Below, piece by piece: positions 33,478 through 42,954 of a stretch of 56,253 nucleotides of DNA. Positions within the stretch are counted from its first letter, which is position 1; every line of letters begins with the position of its first letter. Where the stretch lies: NCBI GenBank assembly GCA_027343785.1, contig DAHWKF010000143.1:1-56253 (forward strand), given 5' to 3'. The notes beneath the pieces were generated by a model, which was not told the origin of the DNA, made no database searches, and saw only the letters and a list, made by a program, of their open reading frames with translations. Made by a program: the position numbers and the translations under genes. This DNA comes from Leptospirillum sp. GTDB lineage: Bacteria; Nitrospirota; Leptospirillia; Leptospirillales; Leptospirillaceae.

Positions 33478-35162
33478 ACATGACAGCGGAAACTCAATCC
33501 CGGGCCGAACCATGGATCCGGATCATTCCCCTCGGCGGCATCGGCGAGATCGGAATGAACATGTATGCCTACGAGATGCCAGAGGGGATCGTCGTCGTCG
33601 ACTGCGGCGTCCTCTTTCCGGAAGACGATCTCCTCGGGATCGACCTCATCATACCGGACCTGACCTACCTGAAAGAAAACAGGAACCGGCTCCTCGCACT
33701 GTTCCTGACACACGGACACGAGGACCACATCGGAGCCATCCCCTATTTTCTCCGGGAATTTGACGTTCCGATCTTCGGAACGCCCCTGACGCTCGGTCTC
33801 GTCGAAGGCAAGGTTCGCCAGCACAAATCCCTTTCACCTCCCCGCCTGGTGACGATACGGCCCCGTGAAAAATATACCGTTGGCCCCTTCACGTTCGAAC
33901 CGATCCGGATTACCCACAGCATTGCCGACGGTGTGGCTTTCGCCATCCGGACAGAGGCGGGAACCATCCTGCACACAGGGGACTTCAAGATCGACCTGAC
34001 GCCGATCGACAATGAGCATTTCGACATGCACCGACTCTGCAGCCTCGGAGAAGAGGGCGTCCTGTGCCTGATCAGCGATTCCACGAACTCGGAGAAGGAA
34101 GGACTGTCCCTGTCGGAACGCCAGGTGACGGAACCCCTTGACCAGATGGTCTCGCAGGCCGAAGGGCGGGTGATCGTGGCCACATTCTCCTCCAATATTC
34201 ATCGCCTGCAGCAGGTCGCGGACGTCTCGATCAAGAATGGCCGGAAGATCGCCCTCACAGGCCGTTCGATGGAAACAAATGCCCGGGTCGCCGGAGAGCT
34301 TGGATACCTCACGATTCCACCGGAACAGATTATCCGGATGGATCAGGTGTCCCAGTACCCTCCCGAGAAGGTCACCATCCTGACGACAGGCAGCCAGGGC
34401 GAGCCGATGAGCGCGCTTTTCCGGATGGCGCTGGGGGACCACAAGCATGTTTCCATCGGCGAGGGGGACACCATCCTGTTATCCGCGAGGGTGATTCCGG
34501 GAAACGAACGCGCCATCAACAAGATCATCAATCTTTTGGGAAAAAAGGGGGCGAAGGTTTTCTACCGGAGGATTTCCGAAATCCATGTTTCAGGCCATGC
34601 CAGCCAGGAAGACCAGAAGCTCATGATCCGCATGCTGAGACCCAAATATTTCGTTCCGATGCACGGTGAATTCCGGCAACTGTCCCAGCATGCGAGAACA
34701 GCGATCCGTACGGGCGTTCCCGAGGAGAATGTCTTTATCATTGAAAACGGGGTTGTGCTGGAACTGACCCAGTCCAGGGTCACCGTCCGGGAAAAAGTCC
34801 CCTCCGGACGGACGTTCATCGACGGCAAGGGTATCGGCGACGTCGAGGACATGGTCATACGGGACAGGCAGCGTCTGGGGTCCGACGGGATCGTCACCGT
34901 CATCCTGGCCCTTTCCCAGCAGACGGGAGAGATTGTCGTGGGCCCGGAAATCACCACCCGGGGGGTGGTCCTCTCCGACCTCTCGCTGGAAATGAATGCC
35001 ATCCTGAAAAATCAGGTGGAAGTCCTCCTCCAGGAACTGGACCCCGAGATCAAAAAAGAGGTTTCGGCGCTCAAGACCCATGTCCACAATCACCTGAGAC
35101 GTTACTTCAAGAAAAACTTCGAACGGGATCCGGTCATCATTCCTGTTCTACTGGAAATGTAG
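33474..35162 (+). CDS. rnj: Ribonuclease J
   Basis: Metallo-beta-lactamase/beta-CASP ribonuclease with 5'-3' exo- and endonuclease activity, 562 residues. The metal-binding motif is THGHEDHIGAIPYF near residue 80, and IPLGGIGEIGMNMYAYE, SDSTNSEKEGLSLSE, HVSGHASQEDQKLMIRMLRPKYFVPMHGEFRQL and the C-terminal domain complete the family pattern. GTG 33474 overlaps the rsmA TGA (GTGA); an ATG two codons on is an alternative. AAGGAG lies 11 bases before the GTG. Its partner RNase Y is in the same window. Length is typical. Confidence 0.96.
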   Translation: MNMTAETQSRAEPWIRIIPLGGIGEIGMNMYAYEMPEGIVVVDCGVLFPEDDLLGIDLIIPDLTYLKENRNRLLALFLTHGHEDHIGAIPYFLREFDVPIFGTPLTLGLVEGKVRQHKSLSPPRLVTIRPREKYTVGPFTFEPIRITHSIADGVAFAIRTEAGTILHTGDFKIDLTPIDNEHFDMHRLCSLGEEGVLCLISDSTNSEKEGLSLSERQVTEPLDQMVSQAEGRVIVATFSSNIHRLQQVADVSIKNGRKIALTGRSMETNARVAGELGYLTIPPEQIIRMDQVSQYPPEKVTILTTGSQGEPMSALFRMALGDHKHVSIGEGDTILLSARVIPGNERAINKIINLLGKKGAKVFYRRISEIHVSGHASQEDQKLMIRMLRPKYFVPMHGEFRQLSQHARTAIRTGVPEENVFIIENGVVLELTQSRVTVREKVPSGRTFIDGKGIGDVEDMVIRDRQRLGSDGIVTVILALSQQTGEIVVGPEITTRGVVLSDLSLEMNAILKNQVEVLLQELDPEIKKEVSALKTHVHNHLRRYFKKNFERDPVIIPVLLEM

Positions 35163-35170
35163 TCTGCCTG

Positions 35171-37426
35171 ATGGGAATGGCGCCGGAATCCCTCTCCCCT
35201 CCGTCCGGGAATGTGCATGAAAAACGGTTAGGCCGTTACCTGCGTCTGACGCTGGGAACATCTCTCCTGATTTTTCTGGCCCTTTCCCTCGCAACCGGTC
35301 ACCCCGGAGATCCTTCCCTTTTCACGGTTTCAAGCCGGACAGCGACCCAGAATCTTATGGGCGATGCCGGCGCGACCGTTTCCGATTTTCTCCGGATGCT
35401 GCTGGGCGCCGGAGCCTGGCTTCTGCTCCTTTTCCTGGGCCAGGTTGTCTGGATAGAGGCCATGGAACGGACCGTTCCGCTCAGGATTTACGGAGGATGG
35501 GCCCTGGCTCTGATCGCGATTCCCTCCCTTCTGGCCGGCGCCCTTCCCTCTTCCTGGACGTCACCCTATCTTCCGGGCGGATCCACCGGAGGCGTTTTCT
35601 ACGGACTCGCCGTCCGTCACCTCAATCCGGCCGGAGCCTTCCTGTTCTTCCTGACCATCCTGACGCTGGCCATCCTGACGGTCGCCCTTCCGTCCCTCCA
35701 CGCCCTGGAAGAAAAACTCCGGGCGCTCTATCGAAACCGGAGACAAACGGCGAACTCCATCGGGGATACGTCCCCCGGAACACCGTCCCCCTCCCGGCCG
35801 GAAGAGGGAAACCTCTCCCTTCCGGTCGACATTGTCCCGGCAGCCACTTCTCCGTCCGTCCGGACCGTGGGGAATGAAGACGAAGATGAACCGGAGGACG
35901 AGGGGGAAGAAGATCTGGACGAAGAGCCGGAATACCCCTCCGGCAAGGAGATCTCCCCCGCCAGACCTTACGAAACACAACGCAAGGGAAGCCGGGGAGA
36001 CGCCGCCTTCCGGCCGCCCGAAACGGTCATGGATCCCGTGCCTCCTCCCAACGAGAGCTCGTCTCCCCAGTTTCTCAATGAAACGGAAAGAACGCTCGCC
36101 GAATTTTTCCGAACGTACGGCGTACCGGGGAGGATGGCCGGGAGCCAGCCGGGCCCCGTCGTGACCCTCTTCGAATTCCATCCGGCCCCGGGGATCAAGG
36201 TCAACCGCGTGACAGGACTGTCAAACGAGCTCTCCCTCGCCCTCAAGGTCCCGCATATCCACATCCAGGTTCCCATTCCCGGGAAGTCTGCCGTCGGGCT
36301 GGAGATTCCCAACCCCCGCCGGCAGGTGGTCGTTTTCCGGGAGATTTTCCAGAGCTCCAGTTTCCGGGCGATCGGCTCCCCTTTGGCCCTGGCGCTTGGA
36401 AAAAACATCAGTGGCGATCCCGTCGCGTTCGATTTGGCCCGCATGCCCCATCTGCTGATTGCCGGTGCGACGGGAACAGGGAAATCGGTCTGCATGAATG
36501 TTCTTGTTGCCAGTATCCTGATGAACGCCGGGCCGGACGAAGTCAGATTTCTCATGATCGACCCCAAGCGTCTGGAGTTCGCGCCTTACGAAGGCATCCC
36601 CCATCTTCTGGGCCCCGTCGTTACCGAGCCCCGCATCGCCGCCCAGAAACTCCGGATCCTGAACGACGAGATGCTCCGGCGTTACGACCTCATGAAATCC
36701 GCCGGCGTCCGCAATATCGGGGAGTTCAGAAAGGCGGTCCCCAAGAACGAGTGGTTTCCCTACATCGTCGTCCTGATCGACGAACTGGCCGACCTGATGC
36801 TGAGCCTCAAGAAAGACGTGGAGCCACAGATTATCCGGCTCGCCCAGATGGCCCGGGCGTCGGGGATCCATCTGGTACTGGCGACCCAAAGGCCTTCGGC
36901 CCAGGTCCTGACCGGATTGATCAAGGCCAATATTCCCACCAAAATCGCCTTCCAGGTGACGACACAGATCGATTCGCGCGTTATTCTCGACCAGGGCGGG
37001 GCAGAACTCCTTCTCGGGGCCGGGGACATGCTCATGCGTCCACCCGGTACAGACGCGCTCAGGCGGTTGCACGGAGCGTTCATTTCAGAAGGGGAGGTTC
37101 ACCGGATCGTGGAATCCTGGTCCAGCGTCGCTCCGCCGGAGGACTCGTCCCTTGACCGGATATCGGGGACGATGGTCGCGGGAAACGCCGACAGTACGGG
37201 CGAGGAAATCGTGGAAGAGGATGACAGCCTCTACCCGGAGGCCGTGCAACTGGTCCGCCGGCAGCGAAAAGCGTCGACAAGCCTGATCCAGCGCCACTTC
37301 CGGATCGGATACAACCGCGCTGCAAGACTGATCGAACGGATGGAAACGGAAGGCATCATCGGACAACAGGAAGGCAGCCGGCCCCGGCCCGTCCTCGACC
37401 GGAAGGAATCCAATGGCCCTATCTAG
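35171..37426 (+). CDS. ftsK: DNA translocase FtsK/SpoIIIE
   Basis: Septal DNA pump that clears chromosome ends at division, 751 residues. Four membrane helices lie in residues 24-175. A variable linker with a strongly acidic stretch (EDEDEPEDEGEEDLDEEPEY, about 237-256) follows. The motor has Walker A GATGTGKSVCM near 433, Walker B VVLIDELADLM, and LATQRPSAQVLTGLIKANIPTKIAFQV. The C-terminal gamma winged-helix domain (LYPEAVQLVRRQRKASTSLIQRHFRIGYNRAARLIERMETEGIIG) would read polar KOPS-like sites. It overlaps lolA by 14 bases; ftsK-lolA is a recurrent pair. Confidence 0.96.
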   Translation: MGMAPESLSPPSGNVHEKRLGRYLRLTLGTSLLIFLALSLATGHPGDPSLFTVSSRTATQNLMGDAGATVSDFLRMLLGAGAWLLLLFLGQVVWIEAMERTVPLRIYGGWALALIAIPSLLAGALPSSWTSPYLPGGSTGGVFYGLAVRHLNPAGAFLFFLTILTLAILTVALPSLHALEEKLRALYRNRRQTANSIGDTSPGTPSPSRPEEGNLSLPVDIVPAATSPSVRTVGNEDEDEPEDEGEEDLDEEPEYPSGKEISPARPYETQRKGSRGDAAFRPPETVMDPVPPPNESSSPQFLNETERTLAEFFRTYGVPGRMAGSQPGPVVTLFEFHPAPGIKVNRVTGLSNELSLALKVPHIHIQVPIPGKSAVGLEIPNPRRQVVVFREIFQSSSFRAIGSPLALALGKNISGDPVAFDLARMPHLLIAGATGTGKSVCMNVLVASILMNAGPDEVRFLMIDPKRLEFAPYEGIPHLLGPVVTEPRIAAQKLRILNDEMLRRYDLMKSAGVRNIGEFRKAVPKNEWFPYIVVLIDELADLMLSLKKDVEPQIIRLAQMARASGIHLVLATQRPSAQVLTGLIKANIPTKIAFQVTTQIDSRVILDQGGAELLLGAGDMLMRPPGTDALRRLHGAFISEGEVHRIVESWSSVAPPEDSSLDRISGTMVAGNADSTGEEIVEEDDSLYPEAVQLVRRQRKASTSLIQRHFRIGYNRAARLIERMETEGIIGQQEGSRPRPVLDRKESNGPI

Positions 37427-38129
37427 CGGCAATCGCATCACAAATACCAGAACATTTCTTTTTCTGATCCTGGCATGGACTGGCCTCCTGTCGGTCGCCC
37501 CCTTTTCCGGCAATACCGCATGGTCAGCCGAGAAAACCCCGGAGGCCGTTCTCTCCGATCTCTCCAGAACATTCAACCGGGACAAGGGGTTCAGGGCGGA
37601 TTTTGTCCAGCACCTGACGATGCCCAATGGCAAACCGGTGCTGTCCCACGGCAGCCTGATCTATCGGACGCCCGGTAAAATGGTCCTGAACTATACGGAT
37701 CCCCCGGGCCAGATCCTGCTTCTCGTCGGAAACAGGCTGGCGTTTTACATTCCTCAAAACCACCAGGTCCTGATCAAGAAGATGCGAAGCCGACATATCC
37801 CCGAAACGCCGGCCCTTCTTTTTGCCAGTCTGGGTCATCTGCGCCGGTACTTCTATATCCGTCCGGAACAGGGCGGAAGCGTTCCCGTATCCGGAAACTA
37901 CGGCCTCGAACTGATCCCGAGAAAACCCGACCGCCACCTCGCCGTGGCCAGGATCGTCGTCGATATGTCCACACATTTGCCGACGAGCATCACCTTTGAC
38001 GAATTCAACGGAATGGAGATGACGATCGATCTGAAAAACCTGCATCCAATGCCCCGGTTATCCGACAGCCTCTTCAAACTGGTCCTGCCGCCCGGCACGA
38101 CTGTTGTCAGAACGCGACAGGGATTCTGA
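37413..38129 (+). CDS. lolA: LolA-like outer-membrane lipoprotein carrier
   Basis: Periplasmic chaperone that carries lipoproteins from LolCDE to the outer membrane, 238 residues. A signal peptide covers about residues 1-39 (hydrophobic core TFLFLILAWTGLLSVAPF, end AWSAEK). The mature part has FRADFVQHLTMPNGKPVLSHGSLIYRTPGKMVLNYTDPPGQ, a LolA hallmark, and later FDEFNGMEMTIDLKNL. AAGGA lies 5 bases before ATG 37413. It overlaps ftsK by 14 bases and uvrA by 1 base (TGATG). No lolB or lolCDE is in the window. Confidence 0.88.
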   Translation: MALSSGNRITNTRTFLFLILAWTGLLSVAPFSGNTAWSAEKTPEAVLSDLSRTFNRDKGFRADFVQHLTMPNGKPVLSHGSLIYRTPGKMVLNYTDPPGQILLLVGNRLAFYIPQNHQVLIKKMRSRHIPETPALLFASLGHLRRYFYIRPEQGGSVPVSGNYGLELIPRKPDRHLAVARIVVDMSTHLPTSITFDEFNGMEMTIDLKNLHPMPRLSDSLFKLVLPPGTTVVRTRQGF

Positions 38130-40933
38130 TGAAAAAAAACAGTCCCTCCATACAACAGGACAGGATTGTCATCCAGGGGGCCCGGCAACACAACCTCAAG
38201 AACCTGGATCTTTCCTTTCCCCGAAACGCCCTTGTGGTCATAACCGGCCTTTCCGGATCGGGGAAGAGTTCCCTGGCTTTTGATACGCTTTACGCCGAAG
38301 GCCAGCGGCGGTATGTCGAATCCCTGTCCGCCTATGCCCGCCAGTTTCTCGAAATGATGGACAAGCCGGACGTGGACCATATCGAAGGACTTTCGCCGGC
38401 CATCGCGATCGACCAGAAGGTGTCCTCGAGGAACCCCCGTTCAACCGTGGGGACAGTGACCGAAATCTATGATTACCTGCGTCTCTTGTACGCCCGAATC
38501 GGCCACCCCCACTGCCCTTCCTGCGGCCGCCCCGTCACCGCGCAGACGGTGACCCAGATGGTCGACCAGATCCTGTCGAGACCGGCGGGGGAGCGGTTCA
38601 TCGTTCTGGCTCCCACCGTCCAGGACAGAAAAGGGGAGTACCGGAAGGAAATCGCCCGGATACTGAAAGAAGGATTCACCCGGATCCGCCTCGACGGAGA
38701 GGTCCGGGAGATCGAAACGCTCGATGAGATTGACCGGAAGAAATCCCACAGGATCGAAATCGTGATCGACCGCCTGACCGTCCGGGACGGGATCTCCCAG
38801 CGCCTTTCCGACAGTCTTGAAACGGGACTGCGGCACGGCAGCGGAATGGTGACCATTTTTTTTCCCGAATCCGGCACCGATATGATCCTCTCCGAAAAAC
38901 AGGCCTGCACGCTCTGCAAGATCAGCCTTCCGGAAATCACACCCCGCCTGTTCAGCTTCAACTCCCCCTACGGAGCCTGTCCCCAATGCGGTGGGCTCGG
39001 CGTCTTGATGGAGGTCGACCCCGCGCTACTGGTCCCCTTCCCAGATCTCTCTCTCGCCGAGTCCGCCATCAAGCTGCTGGACCATCGGAGTTTTTCCGAA
39101 TTCCGGTCCCGGACCATGCGTTTTGTCGAGCAGGAAGGGCTGTCCCAGTTCACCCCCTTTTCCAAACTTCCGGACGAACAGCGCCAGCATCTGCTCTATG
39201 GAAAGCCCGCATCCAGAAACCAGCCCCGTTTTCCCGGAATCGTCTGGATGCTCCAGGACGCCCACCATCGGGGGAACCTCTCCGTATGGGCCAAGGCCGA
39301 GCTCGAAAACGTCATGTCTGAAAAGGACTGCGAAGAATGCAAGGGTTCCCGGCTGAAGCCCGAAGCTTTGTCCGTGACCGTGAGCGACAAAAACATCCAC
39401 GCCTTTTCGGAATTGACGATACGGGCGGGCATCGACTTTCTCGATGGACTGCGCCTCTCTCCCATGGAACAGGCGATTTCGGAAAGAATCGTCCGGGAAA
39501 TCCGGACCCGATTATCCTTCCTGAAAGAGGTCGGACTCGACTATCTCACACTGTCCCGGAGCGCCCAGACGCTTTCCGGGGGAGAGTCCCAGCGCATCCG
39601 GCTCGCGACCCAGATCGGCTCGGGACTGACCGGAGTCCTCTACATCCTGGACGAACCTTCGATTGGCCTTCATCCCCGGGATAACCAGAAACTCCTCTCC
39701 ACACTCGCCCACCTCCGGGATCTGGGCAATACGGTCGTGGTGGTCGAGCACGACGAGGAAACCATTCGGCTGGCCGACCACGTGATCGACATGGGACCGG
39801 GAGCGGGCAAGCTGGGAGGAGAAATCCTCGCCCAGGGAACGCCCCTGGAAATCGAAAAGGACCCCCGGTCCATCACCGGCGACTATTTGTCGGGACGAAA
39901 GTCGATTTTCCGGAAGAAAACCCGACGGGAGCCGAAGGGCTGGCTGTCCCTGATCGGAGCGACCGAGCATAACCTGAAAAACATCGACGTCCATTTCCCC
40001 CTGGGGCTCATGACCGTCGTCACGGGCGTTTCCGGGAGCGGGAAGAGCACCCTGGTGCTGGACATTCTTTACAAACGGCTCGCCAAGGTGTTTTACGGAT
40101 CCCGGGAGCGCCCCGGAAAATGCACCGAGATCCGAGGCGTCGACCAGATCGACAAGGTGGTCCATATCGACCAGTCCCCGATCGGCCGGACCCCCCGTTC
40201 CAACCCCGCGACCTATACCGGACTTTTCACCCCCATCCGGGAATTGTTCGCGCAGGTGCCGGAAGCCCGCGCGCGGGGATACGAGGCGGGGCGCTTCAGC
40301 TTCAATATCAAGGGGGGACGCTGTGAAGCCTGCCAGGGGGACGGCGTGCTCAAGATTGAAATGCATTTCCTCCCGGACGTTTATGTCACATGCGACCAGT
40401 GCAAGGGTCTCCGGTACAACCGGGAAACCCTCGAGATCCGCTACCGGGGGAAAACCATCTCCGACATCCTCCAGATGTCGGTCGTCGAAGCCCTGGAGTT
40501 CTATCAGCCCATCCCTTCGGTCCGGACCAAACTGGTGACATTGGGGGAAGTCGGCCTCGATTACATTCACCTGGGACAGTCCGCGACCACCCTTTCCGGC
40601 GGCGAAGCCCAGCGGGTGAAGCTGGCGAAGGAACTCTCCCGCCGGTCGACAGGACGCACGCTGTATATTCTGGACGAACCCACGACCGGTCTTCACTTCG
40701 CGGACATCCAGAAGCTTCTGGACACGTTAAATCAGCTTGTCGAGCAGGGAAACACGGTCATCATCATCGAGCACAATATCGACATCATCCTGAACGCCGA
40801 CCATCTCATCGACCTGGGGCCGGAAGGAGGGGACCGGGGAGGGGAAATCGTAACCACGGGGTCACCCGAGGAGGTCATGCGCGTCAAGGGGTCCCACACG
40901 GGACAAGCCCTCAGGGGCAGGAGACGCACATGA
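38129..40933 (+). CDS. uvrA: Excinuclease ABC subunit A
   Basis: Damage-recognition ATPase of nucleotide excision repair, 934 residues. Two ABC modules are visible: Walker A GLSGSGKSSLAFDTL (about 36) and GVSGSGKSTLVLDIL (about 634), with signatures LSGGESQRIRLATQIG and LSGGEAQRVKLAKEL and Walker B ILDEPSIGLHPRD and ILDEPTTGLHFAD. Zinc-module cysteines are in CTLCKI...CPQCGG and CEACQGDGVLKIEMHFLPDVYVTCDQCKG. ATG 38129 shares its A with the lolA stop. It ends in an ATGA overlap with the cation transporter gene. All expected domains are present. Confidence 0.97.
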   Translation: MKKNSPSIQQDRIVIQGARQHNLKNLDLSFPRNALVVITGLSGSGKSSLAFDTLYAEGQRRYVESLSAYARQFLEMMDKPDVDHIEGLSPAIAIDQKVSSRNPRSTVGTVTEIYDYLRLLYARIGHPHCPSCGRPVTAQTVTQMVDQILSRPAGERFIVLAPTVQDRKGEYRKEIARILKEGFTRIRLDGEVREIETLDEIDRKKSHRIEIVIDRLTVRDGISQRLSDSLETGLRHGSGMVTIFFPESGTDMILSEKQACTLCKISLPEITPRLFSFNSPYGACPQCGGLGVLMEVDPALLVPFPDLSLAESAIKLLDHRSFSEFRSRTMRFVEQEGLSQFTPFSKLPDEQRQHLLYGKPASRNQPRFPGIVWMLQDAHHRGNLSVWAKAELENVMSEKDCEECKGSRLKPEALSVTVSDKNIHAFSELTIRAGIDFLDGLRLSPMEQAISERIVREIRTRLSFLKEVGLDYLTLSRSAQTLSGGESQRIRLATQIGSGLTGVLYILDEPSIGLHPRDNQKLLSTLAHLRDLGNTVVVVEHDEETIRLADHVIDMGPGAGKLGGEILAQGTPLEIEKDPRSITGDYLSGRKSIFRKKTRREPKGWLSLIGATEHNLKNIDVHFPLGLMTVVTGVSGSGKSTLVLDILYKRLAKVFYGSRERPGKCTEIRGVDQIDKVVHIDQSPIGRTPRSNPATYTGLFTPIRELFAQVPEARARGYEAGRFSFNIKGGRCEACQGDGVLKIEMHFLPDVYVTCDQCKGLRYNRETLEIRYRGKTISDILQMSVVEALEFYQPIPSVRTKLVTLGEVGLDYIHLGQSATTLSGGEAQRVKLAKELSRRSTGRTLYILDEPTTGLHFADIQKLLDTLNQLVEQGNTVIIIEHNIDIILNADHLIDLGPEGGDRGGEIVTTGSPEEVMRVKGSHTGQALRGRRRT

Positions 40934-41841
40934 CCGGTCGGGCGGCCCGCGTTTTCCGGACACCGGCCGGGGCCCTCTCCCTCGCGTTTTCCGTCAACAT
41001 GTTCCTGTCTGTCCTGAAAATTTGGTGGGGCCACTCCATCCATTCCGCCGGAATGATCGCGGACGGTTACCACGCGCTGCTTGACTCCCTCTCGGATGTC
41101 ATCTGTCTGGGTGGCGTCTTCATGGCAAGCCGCCCCCCCGACGAAAATCATCCGTATGGCCATGCCAAGTTCGAGCCCCTCGCGCAGGTCGCCGTCAGCG
41201 TTTTCCTGTTCATTACCGGCTACGAGGTCCTCTCCCACAGCTGGGAGTCGTTCCGAAGCGGACAGGGAGTCCACTTTACTGTCCCTTCCCTGCTGGTCAT
41301 GCTAATATCAATGGGGCTGCAGCTTTTTCTCGTGAACCTCGAAAGGCGGGTCGGAGACCGGACGGGCAATAGTCTGGTCAAGGCCGACGCCCTGCATATC
41401 CGCTCCGACATTTTTGCTTCGGGGGCGGTTATAGCCGGACTTCTGGCTTCCCACTGGGGTTTTCCAAAAGCGGATCCTGTCGTCGGTTTTCTGATCGCCA
41501 TTCTGATTGCCCACGCCGGATTCGAACTCCTCAGGGAAGGAACACAAGTCCTGTCGGACAAGATCCTGATGGATCCGGAAGGGATCATTTGTCTCGCCAC
41601 TGCTGTTCCGGGGGTGATCGAATGCCATTCGGTCCGCTCCCACGGTTCATCGTCACAGGTGTACATGGATCTGAACATTCACGTGGACGACAGCCTAACG
41701 GTCGCCCAGGCTCACGCCATTTCCCACGAGGTGGAGGCGGTGATCCGCCAGAGGCATCCGTCGGTCGCTGAAGTCATTGTCCATATCGAACCCTTCAGGG
41801 AGGAACATCTGCATGGCAAACCCATCCGAACTTCAAGCTGA
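40930..41841 (+). CDS. Cation diffusion facilitator (zinc/iron-type metal/H+ antiporter)
   Basis: Inner-membrane CDF exporter, 303 residues with six expected membrane helices and a cytoplasmic C-terminal domain. The helix-2 metal site is in SAGMIADGYHALLDSLSD, and the helix-5 site is in KADALHIRSDIFASG; the pattern HPYGHAKFE between helices 2 and 3 is typical. The soluble domain near residues 210-290 contains HVDDSLTVAQAHAISHEVE. Metal preference (Zn, Fe, Mn or other) cannot be fixed from these motifs. ATG 40930 overlaps the uvrA stop (ATGA); the open frame upstream of it is only a shadow of uvrA. It overlaps pdxA by 29 bases. Confidence 0.93.
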   Translation: MTGRAARVFRTPAGALSLAFSVNMFLSVLKIWWGHSIHSAGMIADGYHALLDSLSDVICLGGVFMASRPPDENHPYGHAKFEPLAQVAVSVFLFITGYEVLSHSWESFRSGQGVHFTVPSLLVMLISMGLQLFLVNLERRVGDRTGNSLVKADALHIRSDIFASGAVIAGLLASHWGFPKADPVVGFLIAILIAHAGFELLREGTQVLSDKILMDPEGIICLATAVPGVIECHSVRSHGSSSQVYMDLNIHVDDSLTVAQAHAISHEVEAVIRQRHPSVAEVIVHIEPFREEHLHGKPIRTSS

Positions 41842-42847
41842 ATCCATGATTCCCCTGGCCATCACCATGGGAGACCCCGCTGGAATCGGACCGGAAATCA
41901 TCGTGAAGGGATGGCTGGACCCAGAAATCCGGTCCATTCCCCGGATCGTGATCGGCGATCCCGAGCTGATCGCGGATCTCGCCAAAAAATTCGCCCCGGA
42001 ACTGATCGTCCAGACCATCGACGCCCCCGATCAGGCTCCCCACGATCCGGCCATCCTCGGCGTTCTTTTTCCGGGGCACGACGATCCGCTCGATCCGGTG
42101 TCTCCGGGTACCAGTCAGGTTATGGCCGGAAGATGGGCCTATTACTGTGTCCGTACAGGAGTCGAACTGGCGCTGGCCGGCAAGGTGGCCGGCATTGTGA
42201 CCGCTCCCCTGAACAAGAAGGTTCTGCACGCCGCGGGATTCAACTATCCGGGCCATACCGAACTGATCGCCCATCTCACGAACACCCGGAAGTACGGCAT
42301 GATGCTGGTCGGGGGACCCCTCAAGGTCATTTTGGTCACCACCCACATTCCGTTTCGGGAAATTGCCCAGAAAATCACGAAGGAACGCGTTCTGGAGACG
42401 ATCCAGCTGGCGAGGGAAGCCATGAACATGCTGAACATACCCTCCCCCCGGATCGCCGTCGCTGCCCTCAACCCGCATGCCGGAGAGTCTTCCCTGTTCG
42501 GGGACGAGGAAAAAAAATTCATTTTCCCGGCGATCCTTGAGGCGCGCGCCGAAGGGATCGACGTCGAAGGTCCGCTGCCGGCGGACACCCTCTACGCCAA
42601 GGCGGCGCAGGGTCGTTTCGATATCGTTGTTTCCCAGTACCACGACCAGGGTCTGATCCCCCTCAAGATGCTGTCCTTCGGACAAGGGATCAATGTCACC
42701 ATCGGCATCCCCATCATCCGCACATCGGTAGATCATGGAACAGCTTATGACATTGTCGGAAAAGGTATCGCCCAGCCGGGAAGCCTGATCAAGGCCATAA
42801 AGCTGGCCGGGGATCTGGCCGACAGGAAGTCCATGAGCCCCGTCTGA
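41813..42847 (+). CDS. pdxA: 4-hydroxythreonine-4-phosphate dehydrogenase
   Basis: NAD-dependent enzyme of de novo pyridoxal 5'-phosphate synthesis (DXP-dependent route), 344 residues. Signatures are ITMGDPAGIGPEI, TAPLNKKVLHAAGF...PGHTELIAHLT, ALNPHAGESSLFGDEE and VSQYHDQGLIPLKML with metal-binding His/Asp residues. ATG 41813 is chosen because GGGAGG lies 9 bases upstream; the open frame begins at 41777. The route needs DXP, which the dxs in this window makes. A GGGCC/GGCCC hairpin follows 12 bases after the stop. Last gene of the rsmA cluster. Confidence 0.96.
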   Translation: MANPSELQAESMIPLAITMGDPAGIGPEIIVKGWLDPEIRSIPRIVIGDPELIADLAKKFAPELIVQTIDAPDQAPHDPAILGVLFPGHDDPLDPVSPGTSQVMAGRWAYYCVRTGVELALAGKVAGIVTAPLNKKVLHAAGFNYPGHTELIAHLTNTRKYGMMLVGGPLKVILVTTHIPFREIAQKITKERVLETIQLAREAMNMLNIPSPRIAVAALNPHAGESSLFGDEEKKFIFPAILEARAEGIDVEGPLPADTLYAKAAQGRFDIVVSQYHDQGLIPLKMLSFGQGINVTIGIPIIRTSVDHGTAYDIVGKGIAQPGSLIKAIKLAGDLADRKSMSPV

Positions 42848-42859
42848 TTGACCCCCTCT

Positions 42860-42872
42860 GGGCCTTTGGCCC
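42860..42872 (+). terminator. Hairpin after pdxA, weak terminator candidate
   Basis: GGGCC-TTT-GGCCC forms a compact hairpin 12 bases after the pdxA stop. The bases after it are AAGAAAGGG, not a T run, so intrinsic termination is doubtful; it may only protect the 3' end or need Rho. Confidence 0.3.
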
Positions 42873-42939
42873 AAGAAAGGGAATCCGCGCGGACAGGTGT
42901 TCAAGGCTGGGAGGGAAGGGTGAAGAAAAACCGCGTGTC

Positions 42940-42948
42940 TGTTAGAAT
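42940..42948 (+). promoter_or_regulatory. Candidate extended -10 promoter of the cyclic-di-GMP gene
   Basis: TGTTAGAAT fits the extended -10 pattern TGnTATAAT at all but one position. No clear -35 box is present. Transcription from about 42,955 would give a leader of some 185 bases before the ATG at 43,139. Confidence 0.4.
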
Positions 42949-42954
42949 ACCGTC

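Noticed and set aside
39512..40696. 394-residue open frame on the minus strand
   Set aside because: Antisense to uvrA; arises from the lack of stops in that GC-rich gene.
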